Notes: generated by a model not told the origin, from the sequence alone. A stretch of 64,000 nt of DNA from CAWEWH01 sp963812775 (GCA_963812775.1 CAWEWH010000001.1:248001-312000), one strand, 5' to 3'. Positions 35,677 through 45,260 are shown, counted from the stretch's first letter. A program made the numbers and translations.

Positions 35677-36310
35677 CGACGTCTCGGTGTCGATCGGACC
35701 CGTCGCCATCCTGCGCAATGTCCGCATGGAGGTGGCGCGGGGAGGCTTCGCGGGCCTCATCGGCCGCAACGGCGCCGGCAAGACGACGCTCCTGCGCACG
35801 CTGATCGGCATTCTGCCGGCGCACCAGGGCGCGCTGGAGCTCGACGGGCAGTCGCTCGGCGCGCTGCCGACGCACCGCCGGATCGCCCTTGGCATCGGCT
35901 ACATGCCGGAAGATCGCCGCTTGGTACCGGGGCTTTCGGTCGAGGAGAACGTGCTCTTGCCGACCTGGTCGATGCGCATCGCCGATGCCGAGGCGCGGCT
36001 GGCGGAAGTCTATCGCACCATCCCGGAAGTGGCGGAATTCCGCAGCCGCAAGGCGCTGCAGCTCTCCGGCGGCCAGCAGAAGCTGGTGGCGCTCGGCCGT
36101 GCCATGATGGCCGGACGCAAGCTGCTTCTCCTCGACGAGCCCTTCGAGGGCGTGGCGCCGGTGCTCGCCCGCCGCCTCGCCGACGTGATCGCGACGCTGA
36201 AGAGGACCGGCGTCACCGTCGTGTTGTCGGAGTCGAGTCTGACGCACGCGCACAGCCTGCTCGACAAGGTCTTTCACATCGACCGTGGCGCTGTGAGCGA
36301 GCGAGGGTGA
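35663..36310 (+). CDS. LIV-type ABC transporter ATP-binding protein 2 (LivF-like)
   Basis: A 215-residue ABC ATPase with Walker A GRNGAGKTT, signature LQLSGGQQKLVALGRAMM and Walker B LLLLDEPFEGVAP. It is the second nucleotide-binding subunit of the operon, completing binding protein, two permeases and two ATPases. ATG 35663 overlaps the LivG end by 14 bases. It is slightly short at its end compared with about 235 residues for typical LivF. Confidence 0.9.
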   Translation: MLRLDDVSVSIGPVAILRNVRMEVARGGFAGLIGRNGAGKTTLLRTLIGILPAHQGALELDGQSLGALPTHRRIALGIGYMPEDRRLVPGLSVEENVLLPTWSMRIADAEARLAEVYRTIPEVAEFRSRKALQLSGGQQKLVALGRAMMAGRKLLLLDEPFEGVAPVLARRLADVIATLKRTGVTVVLSESSLTHAHSLLDKVFHIDRGAVSERG

Positions 36311-36316
36311 GCCGGC

Positions 36317-37627
36317 TCACTCGCCCCGCCGCTCGCGCCTCAGCTTCTCCCAGAACTCCATGCGCTTCCTGATCTCGCGCTCGAAGCCGCGCTCGGTGGG
36401 TTCGTAGAAATACTGGCGGCCGAGCGCCTCGGGCCAATAATCCTGCCCCGAGAAGGCGTGTGGCGCATCGTGGTCGTAGTCGTAGCCCGACCCGTAGCCC
36501 TCCCCCTTCATGAGCTTGGTCGGGGCGTTGAGGATGGTCTTGGGCGGCATCAGCGACCCCGCCTCCTCGGCCGCGCGCTTGGCGGCCCCATAGGCGGTGT
36601 AGATGGCGTTCGATTTCGGCGCCGTCGCCAGATAGACGACCGTCTCGGCGAGCGCCAATTCGCCTTCAGGCGAGCCGAGGAAGTCGTAGGCATCCTTGGC
36701 GGCGTTGGCGACGGCAAGCGCCTGCGGGTCGGCAAGGCCGATATCCTCGACCGCCATCCGCACCAGACGGCGCGCGATATAGAGCGGGCTCTCGCCGGCA
36801 TCGAGCATGCGCGCCAGGTAGTAGAGCGCCGCGTCCGGATCGGAGCCGCGCACCGTCTTGTGGAGCGCCGAGATGAGGTTGTAGTGGCCGTCCTGCGCCT
36901 TGTCGTAGATCGGCGCCCGCCGCTGCACGATGTCCTGCAGCTTCTCCTGATCGAACACCTCGCCCTTGCGGGCCGCGCGCCACACCTCCTCGGCCAATGT
37001 CAGGGCGGCGCGACCGTCGCCGTCCGCCATGCGCACCAGAGAGGCGCGCGCCTCGTCGGTCAGCGGAAGGGGTTTTCCTTCGATATTCTCGGCTCTTGCG
37101 AGGAGTTTTTGAATCGCCTCCTCATCAAGGGACTGGAACACCATGACGCGTGCCCGCGACAGCAGCGCGGCATTGAGCTCAAAGGACGGGTTCTCGGTGG
37201 TGGCCCCGACCAGCGTGATGGTGCCGTCCTCCATGACCGGCAGGAAGGCGTCGAGCTGGGCGCGGTTGAAGCGGTGGATCTCGTCGACGAAAAGCAGCGT
37301 CCCCTGCCCGGCCGCGCGCCGGCCGCGCGCCTGCTCGAAGATCTTCTTGAGATCGGCGACGCCCGAGAAGATGGCGGAGATCTGCTGGAAATGCAGGTTG
37401 GTGTCGCCCGCGAGGAGCCGCGCCACCGTGGTCTTGCCGGTGCCTGGCGGCCCCCAGAAGACGAGCGAGCCGAGGCTGCCGGAGGCGATGAGCCGGCTGA
37501 GCGCCCCTTCCGGGCCGACGAGATGGTCCTGGCCGACAACCTCGTCGAGCTTCTGCGGCCGCAGCCGATCGGCGAGCGGGCGCGGCGCATCCTTCTCGAG
37601 CTTGGCGGCGCCGAACAGGTCGGTCAT
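36317..37627 (-). CDS. rarA: Replication-associated recombination protein A (RarA/MgsA)
   Basis: A 436-residue clamp-loader-like AAA+ ATPase acting at stalled replication forks. It begins MTDLFGAAKLEKDAPRPLAD, with RLRPQKLDEVVGQDHLVGP, Walker A GPPGTGKTT (about 59-67), Walker B LLFVDEIHRF and sensor VGATTENPSFELN. The C-terminal tetramerisation part shows LARMLDAGESPLYIARRLVR and ALGRQYFYEPTERGFE. The true start is at 37627; the long open frame upstream on this strand is antisense to the monooxygenase gene. It belongs to the minus-strand backbone with htrA and crcB. Confidence 0.94.
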   Translation of the reverse strand: MTDLFGAAKLEKDAPRPLADRLRPQKLDEVVGQDHLVGPEGALSRLIASGSLGSLVFWGPPGTGKTTVARLLAGDTNLHFQQISAIFSGVADLKKIFEQARGRRAAGQGTLLFVDEIHRFNRAQLDAFLPVMEDGTITLVGATTENPSFELNAALLSRARVMVFQSLDEEAIQKLLARAENIEGKPLPLTDEARASLVRMADGDGRAALTLAEEVWRAARKGEVFDQEKLQDIVQRRAPIYDKAQDGHYNLISALHKTVRGSDPDAALYYLARMLDAGESPLYIARRLVRMAVEDIGLADPQALAVANAAKDAYDFLGSPEGELALAETVVYLATAPKSNAIYTAYGAAKRAAEEAGSLMPPKTILNAPTKLMKGEGYGSGYDYDHDAPHAFSGQDYWPEALGRQYFYEPTERGFEREIRKRMEFWEKLRRERRGE

Positions 37628-37734
37628 AGGCCGAATATAGGATGAAATTGGCTCGTGTGGGGTCCCGCCCACCGAACCTCGACTCGCTGCCTGGGGGCCA
37701 TTACTTACGAGCCTCAGGAACAGACCGAGGTCCC

Positions 37735-39268
37735 ATGCTCGAACGATCCCCGCCGCAGAAATCCGCCGCCCCGCGCACCGAGAATTTCGACGTGCTGATC
37801 GTCGGGGCCGGCATATCCGGGGTCGGCGCCGCCTATCACCTGACCAAGCAGCGCCCCGGCACGAGCTTCGTCGTGCTGGAGGCGCAGGAACTCGTTCGGC
37901 GGCACCTGGTGGACGCACCGCTATCCCGGCATCCGCTCCGACAGCGACCTGCACACATTCGGCTATCGCTTCAAGGCGTGGCGCGGCCCGCCCATCGCCA
38001 CGGCCGCCGAGATCCTCGCCTATATGGGCGAGGTGATCGACGAGAATGATCTCGCCCGCCACATCCGCTACCAGCACAAGATCGTCTCGGCGCACTGGTC
38101 GAGCGAGGACAATCTCTGGGCCATCGAGGCCGTCCGTTCCGATACCGGCGAGACGAAGCGCTTCACGGCGAACTTCCTCTACATGTGCCAGGGCTACTAT
38201 CGGCACGAGGAGGGCTACATGCCGAAGTGGGGCGGCATGGAGAGCTACAAGGGCCGCCTCGTCCACAGCGAGGAATGGCCGAGGGACCTCGACCACGCGG
38301 GCAAGAACGTCGTGGTCATCGGCTCGGGCGCCACGGCCGCGACCATCATCCCGGCCATGGCGGCGGACGCCGCCCACGTCACCATGCTGCAGCGCTCGCC
38401 GACCTTCTTCATCACCGGCCGCAACGTCAACGATCTCGCCGAGACGCTGAGGCAATTGCAGGTCGACGACGACTGGATCCATGAGATCGTGCGCCGCAAG
38501 ATCCTCTACGATCAAGCCGCCTTCACCAAGCGCTGCGTGGCGGAGCCGGAGGCGGTCGCCAAGGAGCTCATCGGCGCACTCGGCGCCATCCTTGGGCCCG
38601 ACTATGACCTCGCGTCCCACTTCACGCCGCGCTACCGCCCGTGGCGGCAGCGCATCGCCTTCGTGCCGGACGCCGATCTCATCAACAGCATCGCTTCGGG
38701 CAAGACCTCGGTCGTCACCGACGAGATCGAGCGCTTCACCGAGACGGGCATCAAGCTGAAGTCCGGCAAGGAGCTTCAGGCCGACATCGTCGTGGCCGCC
38801 ACGGGGTTCAATCTCAGCGTGCTCGGCGACATCGCCTTCGCGGTCGACGGCAAGCCGGTCGACTTCGCCGACACGGTCACCTATCGCGGCATGATGTTCA
38901 CCGGCGTGCCCAACATGGCCTGGGTGTTCGGCTATTTCCGTGCCAGCTGGACGCTGCGCGCCGATCTGGTGGGTGACTTCGTGTGCCGCGTGTTGAAGCA
39001 TATGCAGGACAGGGGCGTGCGCCGCGTCGAGGTGGCGTTGCGGGACGAGGACAAGGGCTTGCCACGCCTGCCGTGGATCGACGAGGCGAGCTTCAATCCC
39101 GGCTACGTCATGCGCGGTCTACATCTGTTGCCGAAGCGCCTCGACAAGCCCGAATGGCAGCATACGCAGGACTACTGGTCCGAGAAGGATGCCTTCCCGG
39201 CCATCGACCTCGACGATGCCGCCTTCGTGTATGGCGGCAGGGTCGACGCCAAGGCGACGGCCGCCTGA
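37735..39268 (+). pseudogene. Flavin-containing monooxygenase (Baeyer-Villiger type), one-base insertion
   Basis: ATG 37735 starts an FAD-binding Rossmann domain (DVLIVGAGISGVGAAYHL). After VLEAQE an extra base near 37891 shifts frame. The following frame gives FGGTWWTHRYPGIRSDSD, the FAD/substrate motif of this family. It then runs through the second (NADPH) site NVVVIGSGATAATI to 39268. With the base removed a 510-residue protein results, a normal length. Such enzymes oxygenate ketones, amines or sulfides with NADPH and O2. The single insertion may be an assembly error. Confidence 0.88.
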
Positions 39269-39287
39269 CGCCGAGCCCGAAGCCGCT

Positions 39288-40766
39288 TCAGGCGCAGACC
39301 GGCGGCCGGCGGTTGGCCCAGGGCTGCGCCTCCTCGAGCTGCGCGGCAAGCGTGAACAGCACATCCTCACGCGCGAACGGGGCGGTGAACATCACGCCGA
39401 TCGGCAGTCCTTCGGCATTCCAGTGCAGCGGCACCGACATGGCCGGCACGCCCGTCTGGTTGGCGAGCGCCGTGAACGGCGTATAGGCGCCGACCTTCTC
39501 GCCCCAGCGGCTCACGTCGGCGGGACTGAGGCTGAGCTCGCCGAGCAGCGCCGGCGGCGCGGCCAGCACCGGCGACAGGAAGACGTCGTAGGTCGAGAGG
39601 AGGCGCGCCACCGCGACCGCCGCCTGGTCGAAGACGGTGCGGGCGCTGTTGAAGGTTGCCCCCGAGATGGTGCGGCCGCGCTCGGCGGTCGCTCGTGTCA
39701 CCGGCTCCACCTCGTCATCCCGCAGGGGGCGTCCCAGCACCCGGGCGCGATCGTCGAGGCGGATCGCCGTCGCGACCGAGATGGTGGCGATCAAGGCCTC
39801 GCCCAGCACCTTGGCGTCGAGGGGCAGCGAGGCGGGCTCGACGATGTGCCCGAGGCTCTCGCAGAGCTTGGCCGCCGCCCGGACCGCCGCGAGGCAGTCG
39901 GCATGCACCGGCACACCTGATGGCGCCGCCTCGATGATGGCGATGCGCAGCTTCTTCGGCCGCGCCTTCGCGGCATCGAGGAAGCTGCCGGCTGGGCGCG
40001 GCGGCACGATGGAGTCGCCGGGCTCAGGCCCGGCCAGCACGTCGAGCATGGCGGCGCTGTCGCGCACGCCGATCGACACCGCGTGCAGGACCGAGAGGCC
40101 GTTCCAGCCCACGCCCTTGCCGACCCCTGTCGGCACGCGGCCGCGCGACGGCTTCAGCCCGAAGACACCGCAGCAGGACGAGGGAACGCGGATCGAGCCG
40201 CCGCCATCCGTGGCGTTGGCGATGGGGATGATGCGCGCCGCCACCGCAGCGGCCGCGCCGCCCGAGGAGCCGCCCGCCGAGTGCTTCAGGTTCCAGGGAT
40301 TGCGCGTCAGCCCGAACAGCTTGCTCTCGGTGGTGACGGTGAGGCCGAATTCCGGCGTCGCGGTCTTGCCGAACACCACCATGCCGGCCGCCTTGGCGCG
40401 CGCCGGGATGGTCGTGTCGGCCTCAATCACCTGGTCCTTGAACGCGACCGAGCCTTCCGTGGTCACCGTGCCGGCGAGGCCGACATTGAGGTCCTTCAAG
40501 AGGTAGGGCACGCCCGCGAACGGACCTTCGAGCTTGCGCGCCTTCACGTCGGCGCGGGCGAGATCGTAGTGCTTCATGACCACCGCATTGATCTCAGGAT
40601 TCACCGCCTCGACCCGTGCGATGGCGCGCTCCAGAAGCTCCTCGGGCTTCACCTCGCGCTTGCGCACGAGCTCGGCGAGGCCGAGCGCGTCATAGGCGTC
40701 GAGGGCGTCGCCGGCCTTGGTGGCGTGCTGGTCACGGCGAGTTGCGGCGGGTCGTGCGGGGTTCAT
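39288..40766 (-). CDS. Amidase (amidase-signature family)
   Basis: A 492-residue enzyme with the Ser-cisSer-Lys triad of the amidase-signature family: Lys in VPYLLKDLNV, cis-Ser in HSAGGSSGGAAAAVA, and nucleophile Ser in DGGGSIRVPSSCCG. It hydrolyses amides, with the C-terminal half (QTGVPAMSVPLHWNAEGLPI) typical of the family. GGAGG precedes ATG 40766. Cytosolic; the substrate is unknown. A long antisense frame upstream is ignored. Confidence 0.92.
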   Translation of the reverse strand: MNPARPAATRRDQHATKAGDALDAYDALGLAELVRKREVKPEELLERAIARVEAVNPEINAVVMKHYDLARADVKARKLEGPFAGVPYLLKDLNVGLAGTVTTEGSVAFKDQVIEADTTIPARAKAAGMVVFGKTATPEFGLTVTTESKLFGLTRNPWNLKHSAGGSSGGAAAAVAARIIPIANATDGGGSIRVPSSCCGVFGLKPSRGRVPTGVGKGVGWNGLSVLHAVSIGVRDSAAMLDVLAGPEPGDSIVPPRPAGSFLDAAKARPKKLRIAIIEAAPSGVPVHADCLAAVRAAAKLCESLGHIVEPASLPLDAKVLGEALIATISVATAIRLDDRARVLGRPLRDDEVEPVTRATAERGRTISGATFNSARTVFDQAAVAVARLLSTYDVFLSPVLAAPPALLGELSLSPADVSRWGEKVGAYTPFTALANQTGVPAMSVPLHWNAEGLPIGVMFTAPFAREDVLFTLAAQLEEAQPWANRRPPVCA

Positions 40767-41081
40767 GGGGACCTCCCGAATGGAGCCCGAAGCTAACCGG
40801 AGGGGCGCCATGAGCGTCAAGGGCCAAGGGACGCCAAGGGCGCGCATCTGACCGGCGCCCCGGTCATCCCGTGCGCATCGCAGCGCACTCACGATGATCA
40901 GGCATGATCTCGCTGCTGGGCTGCGGTGAGGCGCAGACACGGGATCAGTATTGGGCCAAACTTCACGGCGTCCCGTGTCTGCATCGCGCCACGCGCACCC
41001 GCCGAGCGGATGTGGAAATATCCAGCCCGCGCGCGCTGCGATGCGCACGGGATGACCGCGTGAGAAGGTCCGAGACTCCCC
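40767..41081. other. Intergenic region between amidase and exonuclease III
   Basis: This 315-base gap separates divergent genes. No ORF is convincing; it is occupied mainly by the nested palindromic element at 40861-41058. The GTG start of xth follows. Confidence 0.6.
40861..41058. repeat. Nested palindromic intergenic element B
   Basis: Arms of 26 bases (40861-40886 and 41033-41058) are perfect reverse complements. Inside, a 12-base pair (40933-40944 and 40971-40982) forms a second stem. The general architecture resembles element A at 25224-25370, a 26-base outer arm with inner stems, but the base sequence differs. Confidence 0.85.
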
Positions 41082-41855
41082 GTGAAGATCGCCACGTTCA
41101 ACATCAACAACATCAAACGCCGGCTGCCGAGCCTTCTCGACTGGCTGGACGCCGCAAAGCCCGACGTGGCGTGCCTGCAGGAATTGAAGGCGACCGACGA
41201 GGAGTTTCCGGCCGCCGCCATCGCGCGGGCTGGCTACCGCGCCGTGTGGAAGGGCGAGAAGACCTGGAACGGCGTCGCCATCCTGTCGCGTAGCGAGCCT
41301 CATCTCACCCGCACCGAACTGCCAGGCGACCCGGCCGATGCGCAGAGCCGCTACATCGAGGCGGCGGTCAAGGGCGTCCTCGTCGCCTCGATCTATCTGC
41401 CGAACGGCAATCCGCAGCCCGGACCCAAATTCGACTACAAGCTCGCCTGGTTCAAGCGGCTGACGCGGCATGCCGGCCGCCTCAAGAAGGTAGGCGTCCC
41501 AGTGGTGCTGGCCGGCGACTTCAACGTCGTGCCGACCGACCGCGACATCTACCCGACCAAATCATGGGACGATGATGCCTTGCTGCAGCCTGAGAGCCGG
41601 CAAGCCTTTCAGCGCCTCTTGAAGCAGGGCTGGACGGACGCCATCCGGGCGCTCAATCCGGACGCGCCGATGTATTCGTACTGGGACTACAAGCGCAATC
41701 GCTGGCCGCGCGATGCGGGCCTGCGCCTCGACTTCATCCTGCTGAGTCCCGACCTTGCGGCCCGCCTTAAAAAGGCGGGCGTCGACCGCGATGTGCGGGG
41801 CCTGGAAGGCGCGAGCGACCACGCGCCGGTGTGGGCTATGTTGAAGGGGACGTGA
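41082..41855 (+). CDS. xth: Exodeoxyribonuclease III
   Basis: A 257-residue AP endonuclease/3'-5' exonuclease of base-excision repair. Signatures: MKIATFNINNIKRRLPSLLD, CLQELKATDEEFP (metal Glu), VLAGDFNVVPTDRDIY, LDFILLSPDL and GASDHAPVWAML (catalytic His). Length and order match the family. The start codon is GTG at 41082. Confidence 0.95.
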   Translation: MKIATFNINNIKRRLPSLLDWLDAAKPDVACLQELKATDEEFPAAAIARAGYRAVWKGEKTWNGVAILSRSEPHLTRTELPGDPADAQSRYIEAAVKGVLVASIYLPNGNPQPGPKFDYKLAWFKRLTRHAGRLKKVGVPVVLAGDFNVVPTDRDIYPTKSWDDDALLQPESRQAFQRLLKQGWTDAIRALNPDAPMYSYWDYKRNRWPRDAGLRLDFILLSPDLAARLKKAGVDRDVRGLEGASDHAPVWAMLKGT

Positions 41856-41861
41856 AGCGTC

Positions 41862-43292
41862 CTACCCCCCGATCACCGTCGTGAATGTCTGGCCGCCGCG
41901 CGTGATGGTGAGCTGCCAGGCGCGCACCCGCGCCTTCAGCGCCGTGTCGAGGTCCTTCAACGTCTTCACCGTCTCGCCGTTCACGGCGACCACCACGTCG
42001 CCCTTGCGGAAGCCGACGCGGGCGGCGGTCGAGTTCTCGTCGATCTCGGTGATGACGACGCCCGACTGGTCGACGTCGACCGAAAGCTCCTCGGCCACCG
42101 CCGGCGACAGGTTGACGACGGTGGCGCCCGTGAAGGGTGTCACCCCACCGAGCTTCACGGGATCGCGCGGCTTCAATTCCGGCGCCGCCGTGAGCTTCAC
42201 GGGCATGACGAGCTTCTGCTTGCCGCGCTGCACCGACAATGACGCAGTGCCGCCGATCGGCCGCGTCGCGAAGCGGTAGCCGAAGCCGTCCGGGTCATCG
42301 ACGGCCTGCCCGTCCACGGACAGGATCACGTCGCCGCGCTTGAGGCCCGCATCGGCGGCCGGCCCCTTGTCGGTGACGGCCGCGACAAGCGCGCCGGCCG
42401 GCCGCTCGAGGCCGATGGAGTCGGCGATCTCGGACGTGACGGCCTGCAGCTTGGCGCCGAAATAGGGCCGTCGCACCAGCTTGCCGCCGTCCCGTGCCGA
42501 CTGAACCACGACCTTGACCATCACCGCCGGCACCGCAAAGCCGATCCCCATGCTGCCGCCGGAGCGCGAGAAGATGGCCGTGTTGATGCCGACGAGGCGG
42601 CCCCCCATGTCGACGAGGGCGCCACCGGAATTGCCGGGATTGATGGCCGCGTCGGTCTGGATGAAGAACTGGTAGTCGCCGATACCCACCTTCGAGCGGG
42701 CCAGCGCCGAGACGATGCCCTGTGTCACCGTCTGGCCGACCCCGAACGGGTTGCCGATGGCGATGACGAAATCGCCGACCTCGAGCGCGTCGGAATCGCC
42801 GATGGGCATCACCGGGAACGGGCCGCTGCCCTTGAGCTTCAGCACGGCGAGATCGGTGCGCGGGTCGCGCAGCAGGATCTCCGCCTCCATCTCGCGCCGG
42901 TCGGAGAGCTGCACCTTGAGCTCGGTCATGTTCTCGACGACGTGGTTGTTGGTCACCACGACGCCCGAGGGCTCGACGATGACGCCAGACCCAAGGGAGC
43001 GCTGCACGCGCTCCTGCGGCACGCCGAAATCGCCACCGAAGAAGCGCCGGAAGAACGGGTCCTCGGCGAGCGGGTTCGACTGCCGGCGCTCGACGCGGGC
43101 GGCATAGACGCTGACCACGGCCGGCGCCGCCTGCTTGACGATGGGGGCAAGCGAGAATTGCAGCTCGGCGCGGTTTTGTGGGGCTTGCCGCTGCTGTCCC
43201 AGGGTCTGCGCCAAAGCTTGGCCGAAGCCGCCGGACGGCACGGATGCCGCGGTCAGGCAGGCGGCCACGAGGGCGAGGCGGAAGGCATGCAT
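41862..43292 (-). CDS. Do/HtrA-family periplasmic serine protease
   Basis: A 476-residue protease. A signal peptide (LALVAACLTAASVPSGG) precedes the trypsin-like domain with His in VVVTNNHVVEN, Asp in RDPRTDLAVLKL and Ser in AINPGNSGGALVDMGG. Two PDZ domains follow (GLKRGDVILSVDGQAV; RVGFRKGDVVVAVNGETV). It degrades misfolded envelope proteins. Convergent with xth (6-base gap). A minus-strand backbone neighbour of rarA. Confidence 0.94.
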   Translation of the reverse strand: MHAFRLALVAACLTAASVPSGGFGQALAQTLGQQRQAPQNRAELQFSLAPIVKQAAPAVVSVYAARVERRQSNPLAEDPFFRRFFGGDFGVPQERVQRSLGSGVIVEPSGVVVTNNHVVENMTELKVQLSDRREMEAEILLRDPRTDLAVLKLKGSGPFPVMPIGDSDALEVGDFVIAIGNPFGVGQTVTQGIVSALARSKVGIGDYQFFIQTDAAINPGNSGGALVDMGGRLVGINTAIFSRSGGSMGIGFAVPAVMVKVVVQSARDGGKLVRRPYFGAKLQAVTSEIADSIGLERPAGALVAAVTDKGPAADAGLKRGDVILSVDGQAVDDPDGFGYRFATRPIGGTASLSVQRGKQKLVMPVKLTAAPELKPRDPVKLGGVTPFTGATVVNLSPAVAEELSVDVDQSGVVITEIDENSTAARVGFRKGDVVVAVNGETVKTLKDLDTALKARVRAWQLTITRGGQTFTTVIGG

Positions 43293-43371
43293 GACCGGCT
43301 CCGGCGTTGGGAATCGTTGAAAAATATAGGCTTGCTGAGCCGCCGCGGAAAGCGCGGTCCATCTGATCCGC

Positions 43372-43415
43372 GCATGATCCTTGTCCGAAAAGCCTGCAGC
43401 TTTTCGGGGATCATG
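43372..43415. repeat. Bradyrhizobium-type CCGAAAA...TTTTCGG intergenic palindrome
   Basis: GCATGATCC and a CCGAAAA tract face TTTTCGG and GGATCATG across a short spacer containing CTGCAG. The layout matches a common palindromic intergenic repeat in Bradyrhizobium relatives. It lies upstream of the htrA start and may be transcribed. Confidence 0.65.
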
Positions 43416-43425
43416 GACCTTTGCG

Positions 43426-43692
43426 TCAGCGCGCCAACCGCTTCTTGCGCTTGGCCTTGCGCTTTGCGTTATCGGTGCCAGCCGAGCTCCCGGCGGTGTC
43501 ACAATTGGAGCAGATCGATTTCATGGCGCTGCCGTCGAGGTCGTTCTGGCGGCGCTGCATACGGTCAGAGCGTTCGCGCGCCGCGGTGGCGTCCGTCGCG
43601 TCGGCGGGGCGGGTACCCGATTTGCCGCTCTGAGCCAACGCCGTCCCGCCGAGGCCGGCAAGCAGAACCAACACCAAGATCGCCAAGCGCAT
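43426..43692 (-). CDS. Small secreted basic protein
   Basis: An 88-residue protein with signal peptide (LAILVLVLLAGLGGTALA) and a polar mature region containing a CSNC motif. It ends with a lysine/arginine-rich tail (NAKRKAKRKKRLAR). No function can be suggested. It is probably a real gene because signal peptide and length fit small secreted proteins, but evidence is modest. Confidence 0.6.
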   Translation of the reverse strand: MRLAILVLVLLAGLGGTALAQSGKSGTRPADATDATAARERSDRMQRRQNDLDGSAMKSICSNCDTAGSSAGTDNAKRKAKRKKRLAR

Positions 43693-43860
43693 GCCGGTCT
43701 CCTGAACGCGCCGAGGGGTTCCCGACGGCGCCAGCGGTCAGTTATTCGAGCCTGCCTGCCATTGGCAAGCAAGTTCGCCCTCTCGCGACCTTTCGGCCCG
43801 GTTGTGCGAGACCGCGCCCTCCCCCACAATGCTGAGCAGCACTGGAGCTGCGACCAAGGC

Positions 43861-44286
43861 ATGGCCACACGGCTGCATCATCCTGAAGGCGACCTCGACG
43901 AGGTGCACGAGATCAACGTGACGCCGTTCATCGACGTGATCCTCGTGCTGCTCATCATCTTCATGGTGGCCGCACCGCTGGCGACCGTCGACGTGGGCGT
44001 CAACCTGCCGACCTCCAACGCCACGCAGCAGCAGCGGCCCGATAAGCCGCTCTATCTCACGGTCAAGGCGGATCTGACGCTGGCGCTCGGCGAGCGGCCG
44101 CTGGCCCGCGAGGCGCTTCAAGCGGCCCTCGACGAGGGCTCGAACGGCGACCGCGAGCAGCGCATCTTCCTGCGCGCCGACAAGACCGTCAGCTACGGCG
44201 AACTCATGCAGGTCATGAACGCCCTGCGCACCGCCGGCTATCTCAAGATCGCCCTTGTCGGCCTCGAGGACACGGCGCCGCGATGA
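43861..44286 (+). CDS. exbD: ExbD/TolR-family protein
   Basis: A 141-residue inner-membrane protein with one transmembrane helix carrying the proton-path Asp (EINVTPFIDVILVLLIIFMV) and a periplasmic domain ending LKIALVGLEDTAPR. ExbD with ExbB energises TonB using the proton gradient. It is followed by tonB with an ATGA overlap, but no exbB gene lies beside it. The start at ATG 43861 fits the family; longer frames are rejected. Confidence 0.92.
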   Translation: MATRLHHPEGDLDEVHEINVTPFIDVILVLLIIFMVAAPLATVDVGVNLPTSNATQQQRPDKPLYLTVKADLTLALGERPLAREALQAALDEGSNGDREQRIFLRADKTVSYGELMQVMNALRTAGYLKIALVGLEDTAPR

Positions 44287-45260
44287 GCGCGGCAATCTAC
44301 GTCGACCTCGGCGCGCGCCAGAACTGGCGCTTCGCGCTCTGCTTGCCGATCGCCCTTGCAGCGCACGCCAGCCTCGGGCTGTTGCTGCTCTTGAAGCAGC
44401 CACCCCACGCGACGCGCGACATAGAGGGTCCTGCCGTCGTGATCGAGCTGCCGCCGATTTCCGCCTCCCAAGCCGATGCGGCCGCCGACGTTGCCCAGAG
44501 ATTGCCTGCGAGCGACGCCGAGCCGCAGAAGCAACCTGTGGGCGAAAAGCCGACCGACACCCCGCCCGAAACCGCTGAAGCGGCGGAGCGGCGCGAACCG
44601 AAGGTCGAGCGGACGCGCGAGCCGCCGCTCGAGCTGGCGCTGGCGCCCGTTCCCGACGTGGAGGCGCTGCGGATCGAGCTTCCGCCGCAACGGTCGGACG
44701 CCGAGGTGGCGCCACCGCAGAATGTCCGGCGCGAGCCCGAGCCCAAGCCTGAGCCGAAGCCCGAGCGGCGCAAGCCTCCCGAGAAGGCGAAGGCCGACAC
44801 CAAGACCGAAAAGCCGCGGCAGCGGACGGCGGCGGTGCCCGAGCGCGCCCCCAACGATGCCCGCCCGGTGACGACGCGCAACGCCACCGCCGCCGTCGAA
44901 TCGGCCGCCCAGCGCGCAACGGAAGGGCGCGCCGCCGGCGGCGCGTCCGCTGCCTCGGCCGCGACCGCAGCGGCCATCGCCAGCTGGCAGAGCCGGCTCA
45001 GCGCCCACTTGAACGCCCGCAAGCGTTATCCGCAGGAAGCCGCCGAACGGAACGAGCGCGGCGTCGCCTATGTGCGTTTCAGCCTCGACCGGGAGGGCCG
45101 CGTATTGTCGAGCGGCCTGGCGCGAAGCTCGGGCAGCGCGGCGCTCGACCGCGAGACCTTGGACCTCATCCGAAGGGCTCAGCCCATGCCGGCGCCACCC
45201 GCCGAGGACCCGCGCTCGCGCTTCGACATTTCCGTGCCGATCCATTTCACCGGCCAGTAG
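44283..45260 (+). CDS. tonB: TonB energy-transducing protein
   Basis: A 325-residue TonB. The N-terminal anchor (FALCLPIALAAHASLGLLLL), a long Pro/Glu/Lys periplasmic linker with EPEPKPEPKPE repeats, and a C-terminal TonB domain (LNARKRYPQEAAERNERGVA, RSSGSAALDRETLDL) are in order. It couples ExbBD energy to outer-membrane receptors, for example for siderophores or vitamin B12. ATGA overlap with exbD. The C-terminal domain is paralogous to the partial TonB at the left window edge. Confidence 0.94.
   Translation: MSAAIYVDLGARQNWRFALCLPIALAAHASLGLLLLLKQPPHATRDIEGPAVVIELPPISASQADAAADVAQRLPASDAEPQKQPVGEKPTDTPPETAEAAERREPKVERTREPPLELALAPVPDVEALRIELPPQRSDAEVAPPQNVRREPEPKPEPKPERRKPPEKAKADTKTEKPRQRTAAVPERAPNDARPVTTRNATAAVESAAQRATEGRAAGGASAASAATAAAIASWQSRLSAHLNARKRYPQEAAERNERGVAYVRFSLDREGRVLSSGLARSSGSAALDRETLDLIRRAQPMPAPPAEDPRSRFDISVPIHFTGQ

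Noticed and set aside
37628..39001. Upstream extension of the rarA open frame to 894 codons
   Set aside because: RarA normally starts at MTDLF; the extra part is antisense to the monooxygenase gene and shows no domain.
41757..41782. Perfect hairpin with an A-run (GCCCGCCTT / AAGGCGGGC) resembling a terminator
   Set aside because: It lies inside the coding region of xth, encoding part of the conserved C-terminal region, so it is unlikely to end transcription.
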